The notes under the pieces were generated by a model. That model saw only the letters and a program-made list of their open reading frames with translations. It did not search any database and was not told the DNA's origin. This document shows positions 37,686-49,388 of a stretch of DNA of 64,000 nucleotides, in pieces. The DNA is taken from the NCBI GenBank assembly GCA_013368445.1, contig JAACJO010000001.1:2976001-3040000 (forward strand). Reading direction: 5' to 3'. This DNA comes from Leucocoprinus leucothites (Eukaryota > Basidiomycota > Agaricomycetes > Agaricales > Agaricaceae). The position numbers and the translations under genes were made by a program. Numbering within the stretch: position 1 is the first letter of the stretch; the number at the start of each line of letters is the position of its first letter.

Positions 37686-40430
37686 CTTGACGCAGTCCGA
37701 CGAGACGGACCAACGATCTAAATGGTACCACATATCACTTGAGCACACTCGACTTCTGATACGGCTCTGGTGCAACTCGTGTGATTCACGAGGAGCAACC
37801 ATCTGGTACTGACAACAAAACCGATCACTTTCCGTCTCGAAATAAATCGTACACAAATGTCTGCATATTACAACAGGGAACATCATAGTTGTATCAATGT
37901 ATATAACAGAAATACCCGATGCATGATGACGCTCACGCTTTGCTGTTCTCCGAGATGAAAGGGATCGGCCGTCCCCTTTCGAACAATGATACAGGCCTTG
38001 AACAATGGCGGCATTCACTTGTTGTAGATATTATACAGGCCGCGCCCTGGACTGGTGTGTATGCTGAGATCAATGGTAGTCGGTACAACATGGTATCGGA
38101 GGAAAATAACTGCACCAGTGTTTTTTAGAGAATCGAGCTTGGTAAGCTGGAGGCTAACGACGACAGGAGATTCAGAATCAACGAACGTAGTCATAGAGCA
38201 AGACATCGTGATGTAATAGACTGAGATCGGTGTTCAAACCGAGATATTTGCATGGGTCGCCTTTCGGTGTACTTGATGGCCAGGTGCTGATCCACATGTG
38301 TGACCCTGCCAATAAGCGCCTGTTGCTAAATCGGGATTCTGGTGACTTTGTGGGTGCAGCTAGATATTTGGTTCTTGCCCGAATTCGCAGACAGTGAACG
38401 ACACTGAAGCAGTGACAATAAGTGGGCGTCACGTTAAGAAGTGTGGTCGAAATTTTGGCCGAAGGCGGATGCAAGCAGTGGAAGTACGCCGGCGGTTTAG
38501 ACTTGTGATTGTCTCTTTGACGGGGGGACGAATCGGATACTAGTGCGTGTGGACAAAAGTTCTGTTCTGGTGTATGGATAGTGATGAACGAGGGAAAGCT
38601 GAAAGAGGTGGCAGCGCTCAAGATGAGCCCGCCGTTATTATTTGCGTGCTGGTATCTGTAGACATAATACGCACTGTTCGCTCTGCGGTTGACGATTCTC
38701 AGCCGTTTTCCGTCTCCAATAACCTGGCGAATATAATTGACCACCTGTTCAGCCGGCCTTGATTGTACTACTGCACCTGCCGCTCGGCTGGTTCGTTGCT
38801 TGGGCAGTCGAAATTGGAGGGGAGTCTGGAGAGTCTCCAGGCCCATTCCAGCCTCAGGCAGCAAGCTCCATGGCCTTTCCTCTGTCGGCCTGGGCGAATA
38901 GATCCTGGAACCAGTATTTAACGCTTTTGACTGGTCAGAACTTACTTCTTCAGGCTTTGAACCATTCTTCTCGAGGATTTTATGCACGGAAAGCCATGGC
39001 ATCCACTTGTGGCCTCGGATAGAGATTGTTGAATTATCCTACTGCAAGAAGCTGTAGTCGAGCGAGAATTTTCTGGAGAAGAGATCGTAGCGGACAAGTT
39101 GGTAGCTTTTTTGGGAGGACAAACAAGCAGTTTCACCAGCTCGAACCAAACAACGTCCCTTTCCATGTTCCTTCCCACCCGAATCTAGGCCTGTGCGCTT
39201 CGCACTCTTAGTTCTCCTCTTTGTCGTGTATTTTTTGCCACAGCCGCTCTCTTTTGTCGCTTATATCTTTCTCGATTTTCGGCAGGGCTACAGGGGGTAT
39301 GCAGCCCCTCCACTCTCGGGACTCAAGGGCTCACGCCCTGACCATCCATGCCTTCCAGCAAAGCTACACTTTGACTTTAAATTCTCCAAATTCCTGGCGT
39401 AAGGTTCTTTAACAATTCAGGTGCACTGTATTGGGTTGGTAGACTATTTTGCTCTTGATGGTCGACTTATTCTGATCAATCGCTTTCCTTCCGGTTACGA
39501 TACAGGCTGGAAAAAGTGAGGTCAATTTCCTGCAACTCCAGTCCACAGCCCGCCAGTAAACTACACCGACATAGCCCTGTCTTGCCCTATATTTCCGCAA
39601 TTTTGATTGGAGGAACGAGACAGAGTTCGAAAACACTCGGTTCGTGCTTGTCCCCCAAACAGTCCAGATTTTCGCTCGCAATAGCTGAAAAGAATATTAC
39701 TATTAGTCGTGGCTACCACTGGCATACTGCAAAATAATTGTTTCCCGCTCTTCGACCCGTTGTGCCGTCAAGCCCCCACCGACACAGCTCTCGTCTACTG
39801 ATGCATCCTCCACTAAGGGCCAAAAGCCGCCGCCCACTGTGGGCGACTGTGGGCGCGGTTGATACCATCATATTCCTTGTCGGCCCGATCTAGCCACGGA
39901 CTCCTATCTTCCTCGCTGAGCCTAGAAACATCCCCAAGAGACAGAGGCTGATCTTACTCAGAGATCCTGAACGACGCGCCGGCGCTTGTAGTAGCCAGGG
40001 CCGGACAAAGCATGGTTGTGTCCCAGCCTACCCAGTTGGCCCTTGGCTAGATTTCGTGGCATCCGGGGCATGAAAACTCAGCTACGTCCTAAACAAGTAT
40101 CCCCGTCTGGTGTGCATGTTGCGATACTACCCTCCACATTAAGTAGGTGAATGGCAAAATGACCATTAGTGGGCAATTTTGCAAATTCACCATTGGCGTC
40201 ACATCATGGTCGGTCAGGGTGTTGCGCCGTCTTCGAAGTATGCCCCACCGTTTCTATGCCAGGAGTCTGAGCTATAGTACTCAATACCTCAGCGTGAGGA
40301 TTATCGTTGGTGGACGAGGTACTCGCCGACATTGGCGCATGCCGCTCGTGGAAACCACTGAAAGAGGCTGGGACGCTTTTACCGCTCCCGGGTCTCATTA
40401 AAGGTTAGTATCCAGATTCTTGTTTGCTTC

Positions 40431-41099
40431 TCACCAACCTGACTACCGTTTCTTCGAGGTAGTGCGGCTGTGCAGCAAACACCATGCTTTATGCGCTAGA
40501 CGACATCCACACAACAATTCACACTCCACGTGCCGATAAAACAAGTACGCATTGTTCTTTTCGGGATAATAGGCTGCCTCATGCTATTTTGCCGACTCCC
40601 GTTCGTCACCACGAATCACCACGACTGGAAGATTGTCCCTGAAGACAAGCGCTTATGCATAAACCGACCTCTATATCTCTTCCCCTCCAATTTCATATGA
40701 TATTTTGTCGACTTTCTAGGTCGTACCACTTTGAGGAACGTTCCTACAAAGTATGAAGGCGAGAGGACGATTATTGCGTCCAGGAGAAGGATTTCAGTGA
40801 TCGCGCCCCACAGCTCCTTTTTGCCTAGACTCCCAGGGTTGTGACACTAGGACAACAGGCTTTCAAGCTCCGCTGCGCGTGTAATGGCGGCCTGTGCACC
40901 TTTTTCCGTGCATAAAAGGCTTGCTTTATCCAGTGGAAGCCTCCATCCGCCTCTTGTCTTCTTCCCTCTCCCTTCCCCTGCTTCCTTCACTTTCGAGCAT
41001 GCCCATGCCCTTGTCTCCTAGACTCTACGTCGCATCTCATCCACTACCATGATGCTGGGCCTGATATTCACTGGAGGCGTCACCTTCAAGGTTCAAGAC
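40431..41099 (+). promoter_or_regulatory. Promoter-like leader with TATA-like box and pyrimidine-rich tract
   Basis: A TATA-like CATAAAAGG sits at 40911, followed by a C/T-rich stretch (about 40940-41010) and an ATG in good context at 41049 (CTACC-ATG-ATG). This is the layout of well-expressed mushroom genes. The frame from 41049 is only about 28 codons long and unrecognised. What follows is the degenerate repeat tract. It may be the 5' end of a decayed gene or of a non-coding transcript. Confidence 0.35.
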
Positions 41100-42680
41100 C
41101 ATATGATATCAAGACTACCTCGAGACTCGTCATGACGCAGTGGATTACGATGTGGCCTATTAGGAGTCATATTTCGCGGCACGGTGGCTTAAGACCTTGG
41201 ATCAATACGCGATGGATCAAGAACCCAGGGCTTCAAAGCGACTCAAGGTTTGGCCGAGACTGTGGACCATTGGGGCACCACGGATCAAATTGCAGGTTAT
41301 CGAGACTATCAACTTGCGATGGACCAGGCCCTTGGGACTCTAGACAAGAGGATTATTGGTGACTCAGGGATCTCGAGACGTACTGAATCAAGGCTATAAG
41401 GCTTCGAAGCGCGAAGGGTCACAGTTCGAGTTTCAAGATGTTTTCTGGAGTAAGGATCAAGATCATGGAACGTCAAGACCCCGTTTTTTCTGGTTGTGAG
41501 CATGGGACGCAAGATCTTGGGGCTGTGAACTTGAAGTCACGATGGATCAAGATTGGGACCTAGGACATCGTCCAGGTGGGCGGGTGGTGGGTCAAGAACC
41601 TGGATTGACAAGTTGTAATGGGTCAAAAGCGGACGTCGAAGACAGGAAGGAGCTATGAACTTCAAGCCGCTATGGATCAAGGCCGGGACCTAGGATGTCT
41701 CCAGGTGGGCGGGTGGCGGGTCAAGAGCCTGGAAAGTGAAGTCGCGATGGATTAAGCACTGGGCTCTGAAGGCACGAAGAACAGAAGGTATCCATTCAAG
41801 TTGCAATGGGTGAGGTCTTGGGCCTAGGACATTGTCCAGGTGGGTGCCGGGTCAGGAACCTGGATGATCAAGTCGCACACCGATGAGCTTGAAGCTGCAA
41901 TCGCTGGGACCTTGGGATACTGTCCAGGTGGGCGGGTGGTGGGTCAAGACCCTGGACTATCAAGTTGCTCTGGATCAAGGTGTTTTTCGTAGGGATCGAA
42001 GACGCGATGGATCAAACTCTAGATTCTCGGAGCTTGATATGCCTTTGAGTCTATTAAGACGCGACGAACCAAATCCCAAAATGCCCCGGGGGTACTCGTA
42101 GGATCTGGATCAAGACCGTCTAGGCGACCTCAAATATGAAGGCACGTGGACTACTCTAGAGCTCCTGGGGGCCTCGAGGCGAGCGGTACGCTGAATCTTG
42201 GGGATATTCGTCAAAGTTGTCAAGGCACATGAAGATTGAAGGGCTCCCTAGGGATTACTGGTCAGGGTTACTGAACCGAGCCTGTCGTGTATCGTCGAAC
42301 ACACTCTCGAGACTTTGGGTCAGACACCATTATGCTTTGTTTGGAACCGATTCCCTCAGTGCTGTTTAGGATGTCGATGCCAACACTGTTATCGTATATG
42401 GATGCTTCAGATCTCCGAGATTTCGAACCTTTGCAACCAAAAATCAAGACAACCTAGCACTTTTTTCATTTTATACTTCACAGGGTTTGTCTACCATGTC
42501 GGACACGGTGTCCAAAGTCTACAAAGCCTAACGTTTGACTGTGATTGAACGAGGACTATGATCAAGATGTGACGGCTCGGTTATGGATCATCGAATACGC
42601 CAAGACCGTAGATCAAGACCCTTGAATACTTGTCTGGATTGGTGCTCGTCAAGACTGTTGATCAAGTCAGACAAGATCAT
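41100..42680. repeat. Degenerate repeat tract rich in GGATCAAG-like words
   Basis: Words such as GATGGATCAAG, GGGTCAAGA, CTTCAAG and GAGACTATCAA recur throughout both strands of this 1.6-kb region. The most regular part (41527-41975) has four diverged units, described separately. No protein family is visible in any frame. The tract lies between duplication unit 2 and the WDR89 gene. Confidence 0.55.
41527..41975 (+). repeat. Four diverged repeat units with hairpin around a G-rich loop
   Basis: Units start near 41527, 41657, 41790 and 41885. The core is CCTAGGACAT-GTCCAGG, then TGGGCGGGTGGTGGG, then TCAAGAACCTGGA. TCCAGG and CCTGGA form an inverted repeat in all four units, enclosing the G-rich segment at 41574-41590, 41703-41719, 41838-41850 and 41926-41942. 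In units 1 and 3 the stem is TCCAGGT/ACCTGGA; in unit 4 it loses the inner pair but gains an outer G-C pair. Confidence 0.7.
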
Positions 42681-43072
42681 CGTTAAGTTCGCTCTAAACC
42701 AAGTTTCTCGTGGCCATCTGATTTACTCTCTGGGTAGTAAAGATCGAGATCGACCGGAACTGCCTAGGTCTTTGGTACTCGAGTCCGTCAAGTTTGTCGT
42801 TGTGTATATCCCCCGACCACTTTGAAATGACTTCGGCTTATGTCTGTCTTTAACATCATGCAACAAGAGCCCAACACGGCGTAGACGAATCATGCACTTC
42901 TGTCTCCCAGCCCTTCAGGCTCTACCTGCTTTCGTAACGTTGCCTTTCTCACTGCTTTTCTCTTTTTCTGATATCTGATATCATAAACGCAGCATCGTTA
43001 ACCCTACAAGAAGAGCTGCTACGGCTGAGGATATTAACAGGACTGCCATAGCCTTATCGTAGCGCGGAGGTG

Positions 43073-43525
43073 TCAGTGAGGAGCCATGTTGATAGCGTTC
43101 TGGCAGAATTGGCAGCCATGGACGAGAGACCGCTGTCCTAATTGCTCAATCGTTGCGATGTTCCGGTGACTGTGAGGAAGAGGCCACCACAGGGTGATCC
43201 ATATGTATGTAGAAGCTATTCTTTCCTTGTGCGATTTTAGGAAGCTGACGCCATTTTTGGTCAATTTGCATGAGATGGGAGTGCGTTCGAGCGCGAGACC
43301 CAAGCAGAGTAATCCTTTAGCAGCGAAACCAAGAGGCTCGAATCGGAGGTGAAGATCAAACAAGGATCTTTGTATTGATGATACGAAATGCGAGTAGCGG
43401 AATCTTTCACTTCTCCTATGAAGAGTATTATCTGCTCTTCCAAAGTCGAGGTCCTCTGGGTTGTAGAATCTCATGTTCTCTCTTGTAGTCGGGTTGAACC
43501 CATTTCTTATGCCTCTATCTGGCAC
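43073..43525 (-). other. 150-codon open frame, unrecognised
   Basis: A minus-strand frame with ATG at 43525 and stop at 43073. The text (FNPTTRENMRFYNPEDLDFGRAD, LALERTPISCKLTKNG) has no family resemblance and could be chance. It lies downstream of the WDR89 stop on the same strand. Confidence 0.2.
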
Positions 43526-43614
43526 ATGGATATCTAAACATGGTACTATGATTATAATTTCACTGATAGCGTGACTTCTTTCCTGTCTGGTATTTCTGTC
43601 AGGAGATCATATCT

Positions 43615-45104
43615 TCAAGACCTAGGATACATCCCTACCAGTATCTCATCGTCATCACGATCTCGTTTTTTGTGTGCTCCGGGAGAAGACGAGTGTACTT
43701 GGGATACCATATCCATATCCATATCTTGGTCAACGTTCATGGAATCGTGGGGACTCATAGCCATATTGTCCTTCCATAGATGAATGTTGCCGTCTTCGCC
43801 ACCAGTGATGATCACCCCGTTCTATGACACAACTAAGACAATGTAGCGATCAGTGGTTTGGGACAAGCTTACCGCGTCATCAGGTAATATCGAGCGGACT
43901 ATACCGACATGGTGGCGTTGCCAAAGTGAGTGCAGCGTCCAATTTCCGATTGAGTTTACAAGGGGATCAGGGCTCGTCAAGGTGGGTGGGGTAATTAATG
44001 CTGCGTCTCCTCTGAATAGTGACATAATGAATATCGACGAGTGCTGGAGAAGATGAAACGAAACGTACTCATTAGAACCGGTGTAAACTCGTAGACCTTC
44101 ATGATGAGAAGGGACGCATGTGATGAGGTAGTCTGTCACCCATGTCCGAGACTGGGTGTGGACTGACGGTGAGCGGATGTCCACTGACAGCCGTTGATCA
44201 AGCTTTGTGGTCTTTTAGAAACAGGACCCGCGGGTTTTGAGGTAGCTCACGAACCTCATCTGACCAAAGGCTAAACGTCTCCATATCACTCGCGGCCCAG
44301 ATTCCGGGCGTCGTGCTGTGGGCATTGGGGAGGTACCAACCAGCTTGGGAAATACTAGCTCCCCAGGAACCGACATGTATCACTGCTTCGTCTTCATCGG
44401 GATCTGTAGCGTTTGAAATGCTGAGAAGACCATCCGAAGAACCGGAGAGGACGAGAGGTGATGGGGCGGAAGGGTGGAATGATACTGTTGTAATATCATC
44501 CGAGTGTGTCGAGGTGTGTGCGTGGAGAGGTGTTGCTGGCTGTCGAGGGTCCCTAAACGAATCCTTAGCTGAGTTTGGTAGGGAAACGAGCGGAGGTGGG
44601 GGGCAGACTTACCAAAACATAACGAAAGCATCATCAGATTGGAGTTCTGTACCGGCCGCTACAAGGTTACCATCTGGAGAGACATCGCAGCACAAAAGAC
44701 CTCTTGAAGAGTTGCCCATTCTTGTCACTAGAATATTCTCGGTTATACAGATGAGTTGTCCCCTCAGCACCAGATCACGTACATTTGATTGCATGAGAAC
44801 CAGACCTATCATCCCAGATCTTGACTGAGCCATCTTTCCCGGTAGAAACTAATGTCCTGGAAGGCATTCCCACTACCTGTTCGACAGCACGAATAGACGT
44901 TGTCGCTACATCGTGTCCAGGAAGGATCTGTTTACAGCGAAGAGACCCTTTGTCTAACAAGTCAATCTTGTTGGAAGGAGAGGAGGCTGAGGCGGCGTAT
45001 GCGGTTGGCAGGTTCGCAAGAGATAAAACATATGCATCACCACGGCCTAAAGTCACAGAAACCTGGGGGCCAGCCGCCTCGTACAGTGACAGAGATTCAT
45101 CCAT
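43615..45104 (-). CDS. WD40-repeat protein, WDR89-like
   Basis: Minus-strand gene from ATG 45102-45104 to TGA at 43615. WD40 blades are visible: RTLVSTGKDGSVKIWDDRSG near 44830, then LLCCDVSPDGNLVAAGTELQSDDAFVMFWD, then THSDDITTVSFHPSAPSPLVLSGSSDGLLSI, then a blade with GASISQAGWYLP, WVTDYLITCVPSHHEGLRVYTG, HHVGIVRSILPDD and ITGGEDGNIHLWKD. The paired D-D-A-F-V-M-F-W and HSDDIT-V-FHP features are typical of WDR89. The C-terminus ends with a basic tail (HKKRDRDDDE), as in the family. WDR89 has no firm biochemical role. Several short introns split it. It shares a 386-bp divergent promoter region with the gene at 45491. Confidence 0.82.
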
Positions 45105-45490
45105 TATTTCTTTTCTCGCGATTTCCTTGATATTTTGGGCATTTGTCGTAATTTGTCACGTGTCAATCAATGACTAATGAAACGGTTGTTGCCAAGCCCC
45201 TTTTTTGGTGTCTGTTTATTCTTGCTTCTTCTTTTACCCTCGACTTTAACCGCCGCTGCCGCTCTTCGTCTTCGTCTTCACCACCGTACAGCCTGCCCTG
45301 CTTGCTGACCCACACTCTTTATCACTTGCTCTCGTTTATCACACCTGACTGTCCTGTATAAAGTCTTCTAGACTTTGTATCACATTACTTTCAGCGTACT
45401 CGGCTTTGTTACTCGTTTTGAAACTTGGTCGTTACCTTGCTCCTAGACGCGACATATCATCTGTTATATATCTTGTACCTGCTGGTTACA

Positions 45491-46250
45491 ATGGCTCGTC
45501 AAGGTATGTCATGCCCAGATCAGCTAAGAACAGCCTGCAACGGCAGCGCTTCTTGCTGATCTTGGTTACACCCATTTCTTACCATTGGTGTGCTGATCGA
45601 ATGAATTTATAGCACCGCGTCTTCACCGCCTTCCTCAACGGTTGGATTACACCCTCGTACCTGCTCCTCTAGGTATGTATCCTTAGCCGTGTTTCGTATA
45701 TAACTCCCGTTGACGACGCATCAATCACATAGACCTTTCTCTTCCCTCCATCACGGAGAAATCACCTCTGCCGGCAATCATCGTAACGCCCTCGTCGCCA
45801 GTTCACACCCATGACTTCTCCATTGCCTTCCTTGCTGCCCCGCCTAAACCGACTTTCCGCGAACGCGTTCTTAAGTCTGTTAACACAATTGCAGACAACT
45901 CTTGGCTCGCACAGTCCCGTTCTTTGCGGACTTTCCTCATCCTCGCCCTCCTCTTCTTCATCATGATCACGACCCATTTGATTGCCCACCGAGTTTCTGT
46001 ATACCCTTATTATCGCTTCGACTCTGATACCACCCACCTCCACCTTTCTAATGGCCCAATCTCTAACGCATTGGCCGTGGAATATCAACCCGCTCCGCCC
46101 GATGGAGACGCTCGAGTCGGTATCTGGCACTGGATCGGGTTTGAATTTAGGAAGGCTTGGAGTGTCACAGGAGGTGTTGCCGTCGAGGACTCCTTTACTA
46201 TTGGAGACACTATTTTAGAACGGGCGGATTCACTTTCAGCTCTCGAGTAG
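45491..46250 (+). CDS. Single-pass membrane protein, about 190 residues, unrecognised
   Basis: Three exons with clean GT-AG introns: MARQ (45491-45503), APRLHRLPQRLDYTLVPAPL (from about 45613) and a long last exon from about 45733. A soluble N-terminal half (SITEKSPLPAIIVTPSSPV, AAPPKPTFRERVLKSV) is followed by one hydrophobic helix (TFLILALLFFIMITTHLIA) near residue 100. A C-terminal domain of about 80 residues has Trp and Gly (GIWHWIGFEFRKAWSVTGG). The presence of short 5' exons with matching frames supports a real gene. Topology and targeting cannot be settled from sequence; no domain is recognised. Confidence 0.65.
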
Positions 46251-47400
46251 TTTTATTTTATTCGCTACTCGTTCGTTGGGTGACTAGACGTGTTGATACT
46301 TGTTAATAGGTACCGGTTGTTGCCCATGATTTGGGTTTTATGTATGTGCTTTCTGCGTACCTGAGGAGTCCCTTGGCTACCATGAGATCCCCTTCAAGCC
46401 CTCACGTGTAGACCATCCGCCGCCACAAACCTTGTTGATCTATATTGGCAGGACCCTGTTTTCGACGAATCGGTTGATGTAACTTTACTCTGCCATGTTG
46501 TTCTTTATAGTGTTGCTCCTACTCGGAAAATGGTCATTCTTTCTCTGCTTCAAAGCTTTCAATTCATCTTCAGGCATCTGTTTGCAGGTGCCATATTCAC
46601 TGCTCCTGACTGTGTAGACGAATGCCCTCTTCCCGTTTTCATGCCGTCAGTGCAATGGCGACCGAACATTGCTTTTTTAAAAGACCTAGAGGTCAACCAA
46701 GGCAGCCTCCTATGATCAGTAATCTCGAATTGTATACGACGCCGAAGGAACGCTAGGACTGTGATATTCTCGAAGAGGAAGCGATTCAAAGGTTTCAAGC
46801 CGTTGTGGAAGAGATAAAGCGTGGCTGCGCGATTCATTGATGCAGATTGTAATGTTTATGTGAATCTATGTGATTGTGAACGACCTTGCAAAAATTGGTG
46901 TTTCAGGAACATGACTATAACGAGAGGGCTGCGCAAGCGCTTTTGGTCTCAAATTTCAAATATTTGGTTCTTTGCGCCTCGCCAATATGTCATTATTGAC
47001 TTGACAATCTACACGTCACAAATTAAACAATTACGCTACCGCCAGAAGCGTGAACATGCCTTACTTACCTCCGATCTGAAACTTGGACGCAGTGACCGGT
47101 TACATTGTCTTATCCAGCGTGGTACAAAAGTGTCTTGTGTGGCTCAAGGAAAGCAATATTGACGAGATTATCGTCGTTCCGTGCGACCCTAGTGACCACC
47201 GGCACCTCAAGTGTTTTCCAGCTAGTGTCCGAATCCTCTGTCCTTTCGCCGACAGTCCAGGAGTTATAAATTTTTATCTATATTCCAGCGCGCGTACGAA
47301 CTACTGTACATACAAAATAATATCATACTCTCTGCCAACGGAAGCGATTTTGCACCAGTAATTACCAAGAAAATCACCGACGGGGTAGTTGCCAAATCAA
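46251..47400. other. Intergenic, no supported gene
   Basis: Plus-strand open frames at 46821-47162 and 47083-47361 have no family resemblance and overlap in different frames. I see no promoter or repeat worth noting. Confidence 0.35.
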
Positions 47401-49117
47401 TCATTGGGTCGAAGCCGGCGGAGTACCAACAAGCCCAGCAAACATAGAATGGTCTTCCATGAGAAGTGCCTTGTAGGCGTTCTGATGAGGGGTAAGCAAT
47501 GTTGAGAGAAAGAGGAGTGTAAGCGACGAACTTGAGATATGTCAGGACAGGCAATGGTGAGCTTGAGCATGATCTCCCGCAGAATATTTTGCAATTCCAT
47601 GTCTGGAGTAGATGGAATTGGTGCCTGGTAGACGAGAGGTGAAAGAATCAATAGGACTTACCCATCCCACTAGAATTGGAGTCAAAAAGCCCGACCCAAC
47701 ATCGGGCTACGCAGTCTAATATTGTGAATTTCCAGCCCTCCATGCGGCATGCTCCAACTTCGATAATCACAAGCATGACTCGACCAGCGCTTTTTTGAAG
47801 GGCGATTATATCGTCAGCGTTTTCAGGCTGGGCCGGTACAGTGGCCCGCATCGCCATGATATGCGCAAGTTGGGGTATGAGTGACTGAAGGATGTCATAT
47901 ATGTTAGCGATACTGTGCTGAATAGAGTGGTAGTTGATTGTACCTTCAGGAAACTGACGGTCCCTATGCCAAGCGCTCTCAATACGTCAGGTAGGGCGTC
48001 TAATGTAGCTTCCATAGCTACGAGATTTTGTTCGGAATATATCCATATCCCCTCAATGATGCCGTTTACAACGAGCGTGCACAGGTGGTCAAAGAACTCG
48101 GAGGTATGGGGCTCATCGACCTTAAGCGTAAGGTTTAGCCATGTTGAGATTATAAGCCGAAGTAGTGTGGGTGTTTCAGGATCTGTTAGATGGGAGAGTC
48201 CAGCTTTAAGTGACTGAGTAAAAGAAGTCAGTTCTGACCTTCGAAGGTAAATCTCAAGAACATACGGTGAAAATAAGCTCGTCAACGCCTGTGCGTCGAA
48301 GCATCTGTTTCGGGATGGTGTATAACATGAAAGAGACAACTCGGACGCCTTCGAGTTTGTGTCTAGACTGAAAGTCATCCAACAGGGTCATTGTCGGTGG
48401 TATGAGCAGGGGCCACAGATCTTCATACGCATCGGGCTAACGCAACACATAAAAGCGCCAGTATCTTGAGAGTTAGTAAATCCTGAGCCATAATACGGAG
48501 CATTGGTATGGCACTTACAGGAGTGTTTTTGATAACCCAAGCAAGGACGCTCCAAATCCCGGGATAGGGTTTCCACGTTTGTTCGTCGTAGTAATCTTGG
48601 GTAGCACCGGGACCACCTGCTGGTCGTGTAAGCTTCCTGCCGGTTGTGGTATTGAGATATGGGTGGGGGTTCGCAGAAAAGATGGGTTTGAGATTTTTGA
48701 GCAGGACTTGACGAAGCAAAGCAATAGTAGGCTGGCTGATTTGGGGGATGGAAAGGATGTCTGGTTACGGAAAACATTATTACGGTTTATGTTTCTTTCA
48801 CATACGGAGAACGCACCGAAAGCAGCGTGTTGCATTGCAGGCGTCGTCCAAGGCGCAAGATCCAACCCATCATTGTCAGATTCGATCGCATATGGCATCA
48901 CGTAGAACACGATATTTGCTAGCGTGCTGTTGCCAAGATGCTCGCCTTCAGCCCGTGAGTGAGCCACCCGGATTTTCAGAACATCTAGCGCGCTGTAGAC
49001 ATTGTTTTTCCAGGTTTCCAGAGACTTCAGGGCTTCTTGGTCGTCATAGAGGTTTTGGAAGCGGTCATACTCGGTTGGAATCTTCAGTGACTTGAAACAA
49101 CTGTCCCATTCAGCCAT
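47401..49117 (-). CDS. TTI2: TELO2-interacting protein 2 (Tti2) family
   Basis: Tti2 is a subunit of the TTT complex, which with Hsp90 stabilises PI3K-like kinases (TOR, ATM, ATR). The minus-strand product starts MAEWDSCFKSLKIP at 49117, has an HEAT-like helical build, and contains the PYAIESDNDGLDLAPWTTPAMQ block, the YYDEQTWKPYPGIWSVLAWVI segment, LRRSELTSFTQSLKAGLSHLTDPETPTLLRL, IPQLAHIMAMRAT and the C-terminal CRMEGWKFTILDCVARCWVGL. These follow the order of the Tti2 domain. The frame ends at TGA 47401-47403 (GTPPASTQ). It is divergent from calcineurin B, 271 bp apart. Confidence is moderate because the family is recognised by pattern rather than by an exact motif, and the splice sites near 47500-47640 and 48380-48430 were not resolved. 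Confidence 0.68.
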
Positions 49118-49388
49118 AACAAATGCGTGGAAGCTTGACAGTCAAGAGGAAAGGATAGCGGACGCGCATTGATTAAATAAAGTGGGAATGTGGTGACATG
49201 GATCTTAGTATTGCTGTAAAGGTCTGAGCACGTGAGAATCTGATAAAACATCATTGGATTGTCACAAACAACAAACCTTTCCTCTCCCCTTCTACGACTT
49301 AATCCACGACCGCGACGTAAGTCATCTATCAAGAATGCCTTGATTTATACTGAGAAAGTGTACAACTTAGCAACAATCTTGAGCAAAA

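Larger units (their letters stand above)
33011..40430. repeat. Segmental tandem duplication, unit 2 (7.4 kb)
   Basis: Unit 2 starts CTATGATGTAGATGCTCAT at 33011 and ends TGTTTGCTTC at 40430, the same end sequence as unit 1. It lacks two unit-1 segments (about 650 and 620 bp), which accounts for most of the length difference. The DUF6534-bearing stretch is inverted relative to unit 1. Confidence 0.85.

Noticed and set aside
38178..39002. 274-codon minus-strand open frame in duplication unit 2
   Set aside because: No family resemblance. The matching DNA in unit 1 is interrupted by stops and indels, and similarity between units is no better in this frame than as plain DNA. Most likely a chance open frame.
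46821..47361. Two overlapping plus-strand open frames
   Set aside because: Different frames, no family resemblance, no promoter-like leader.
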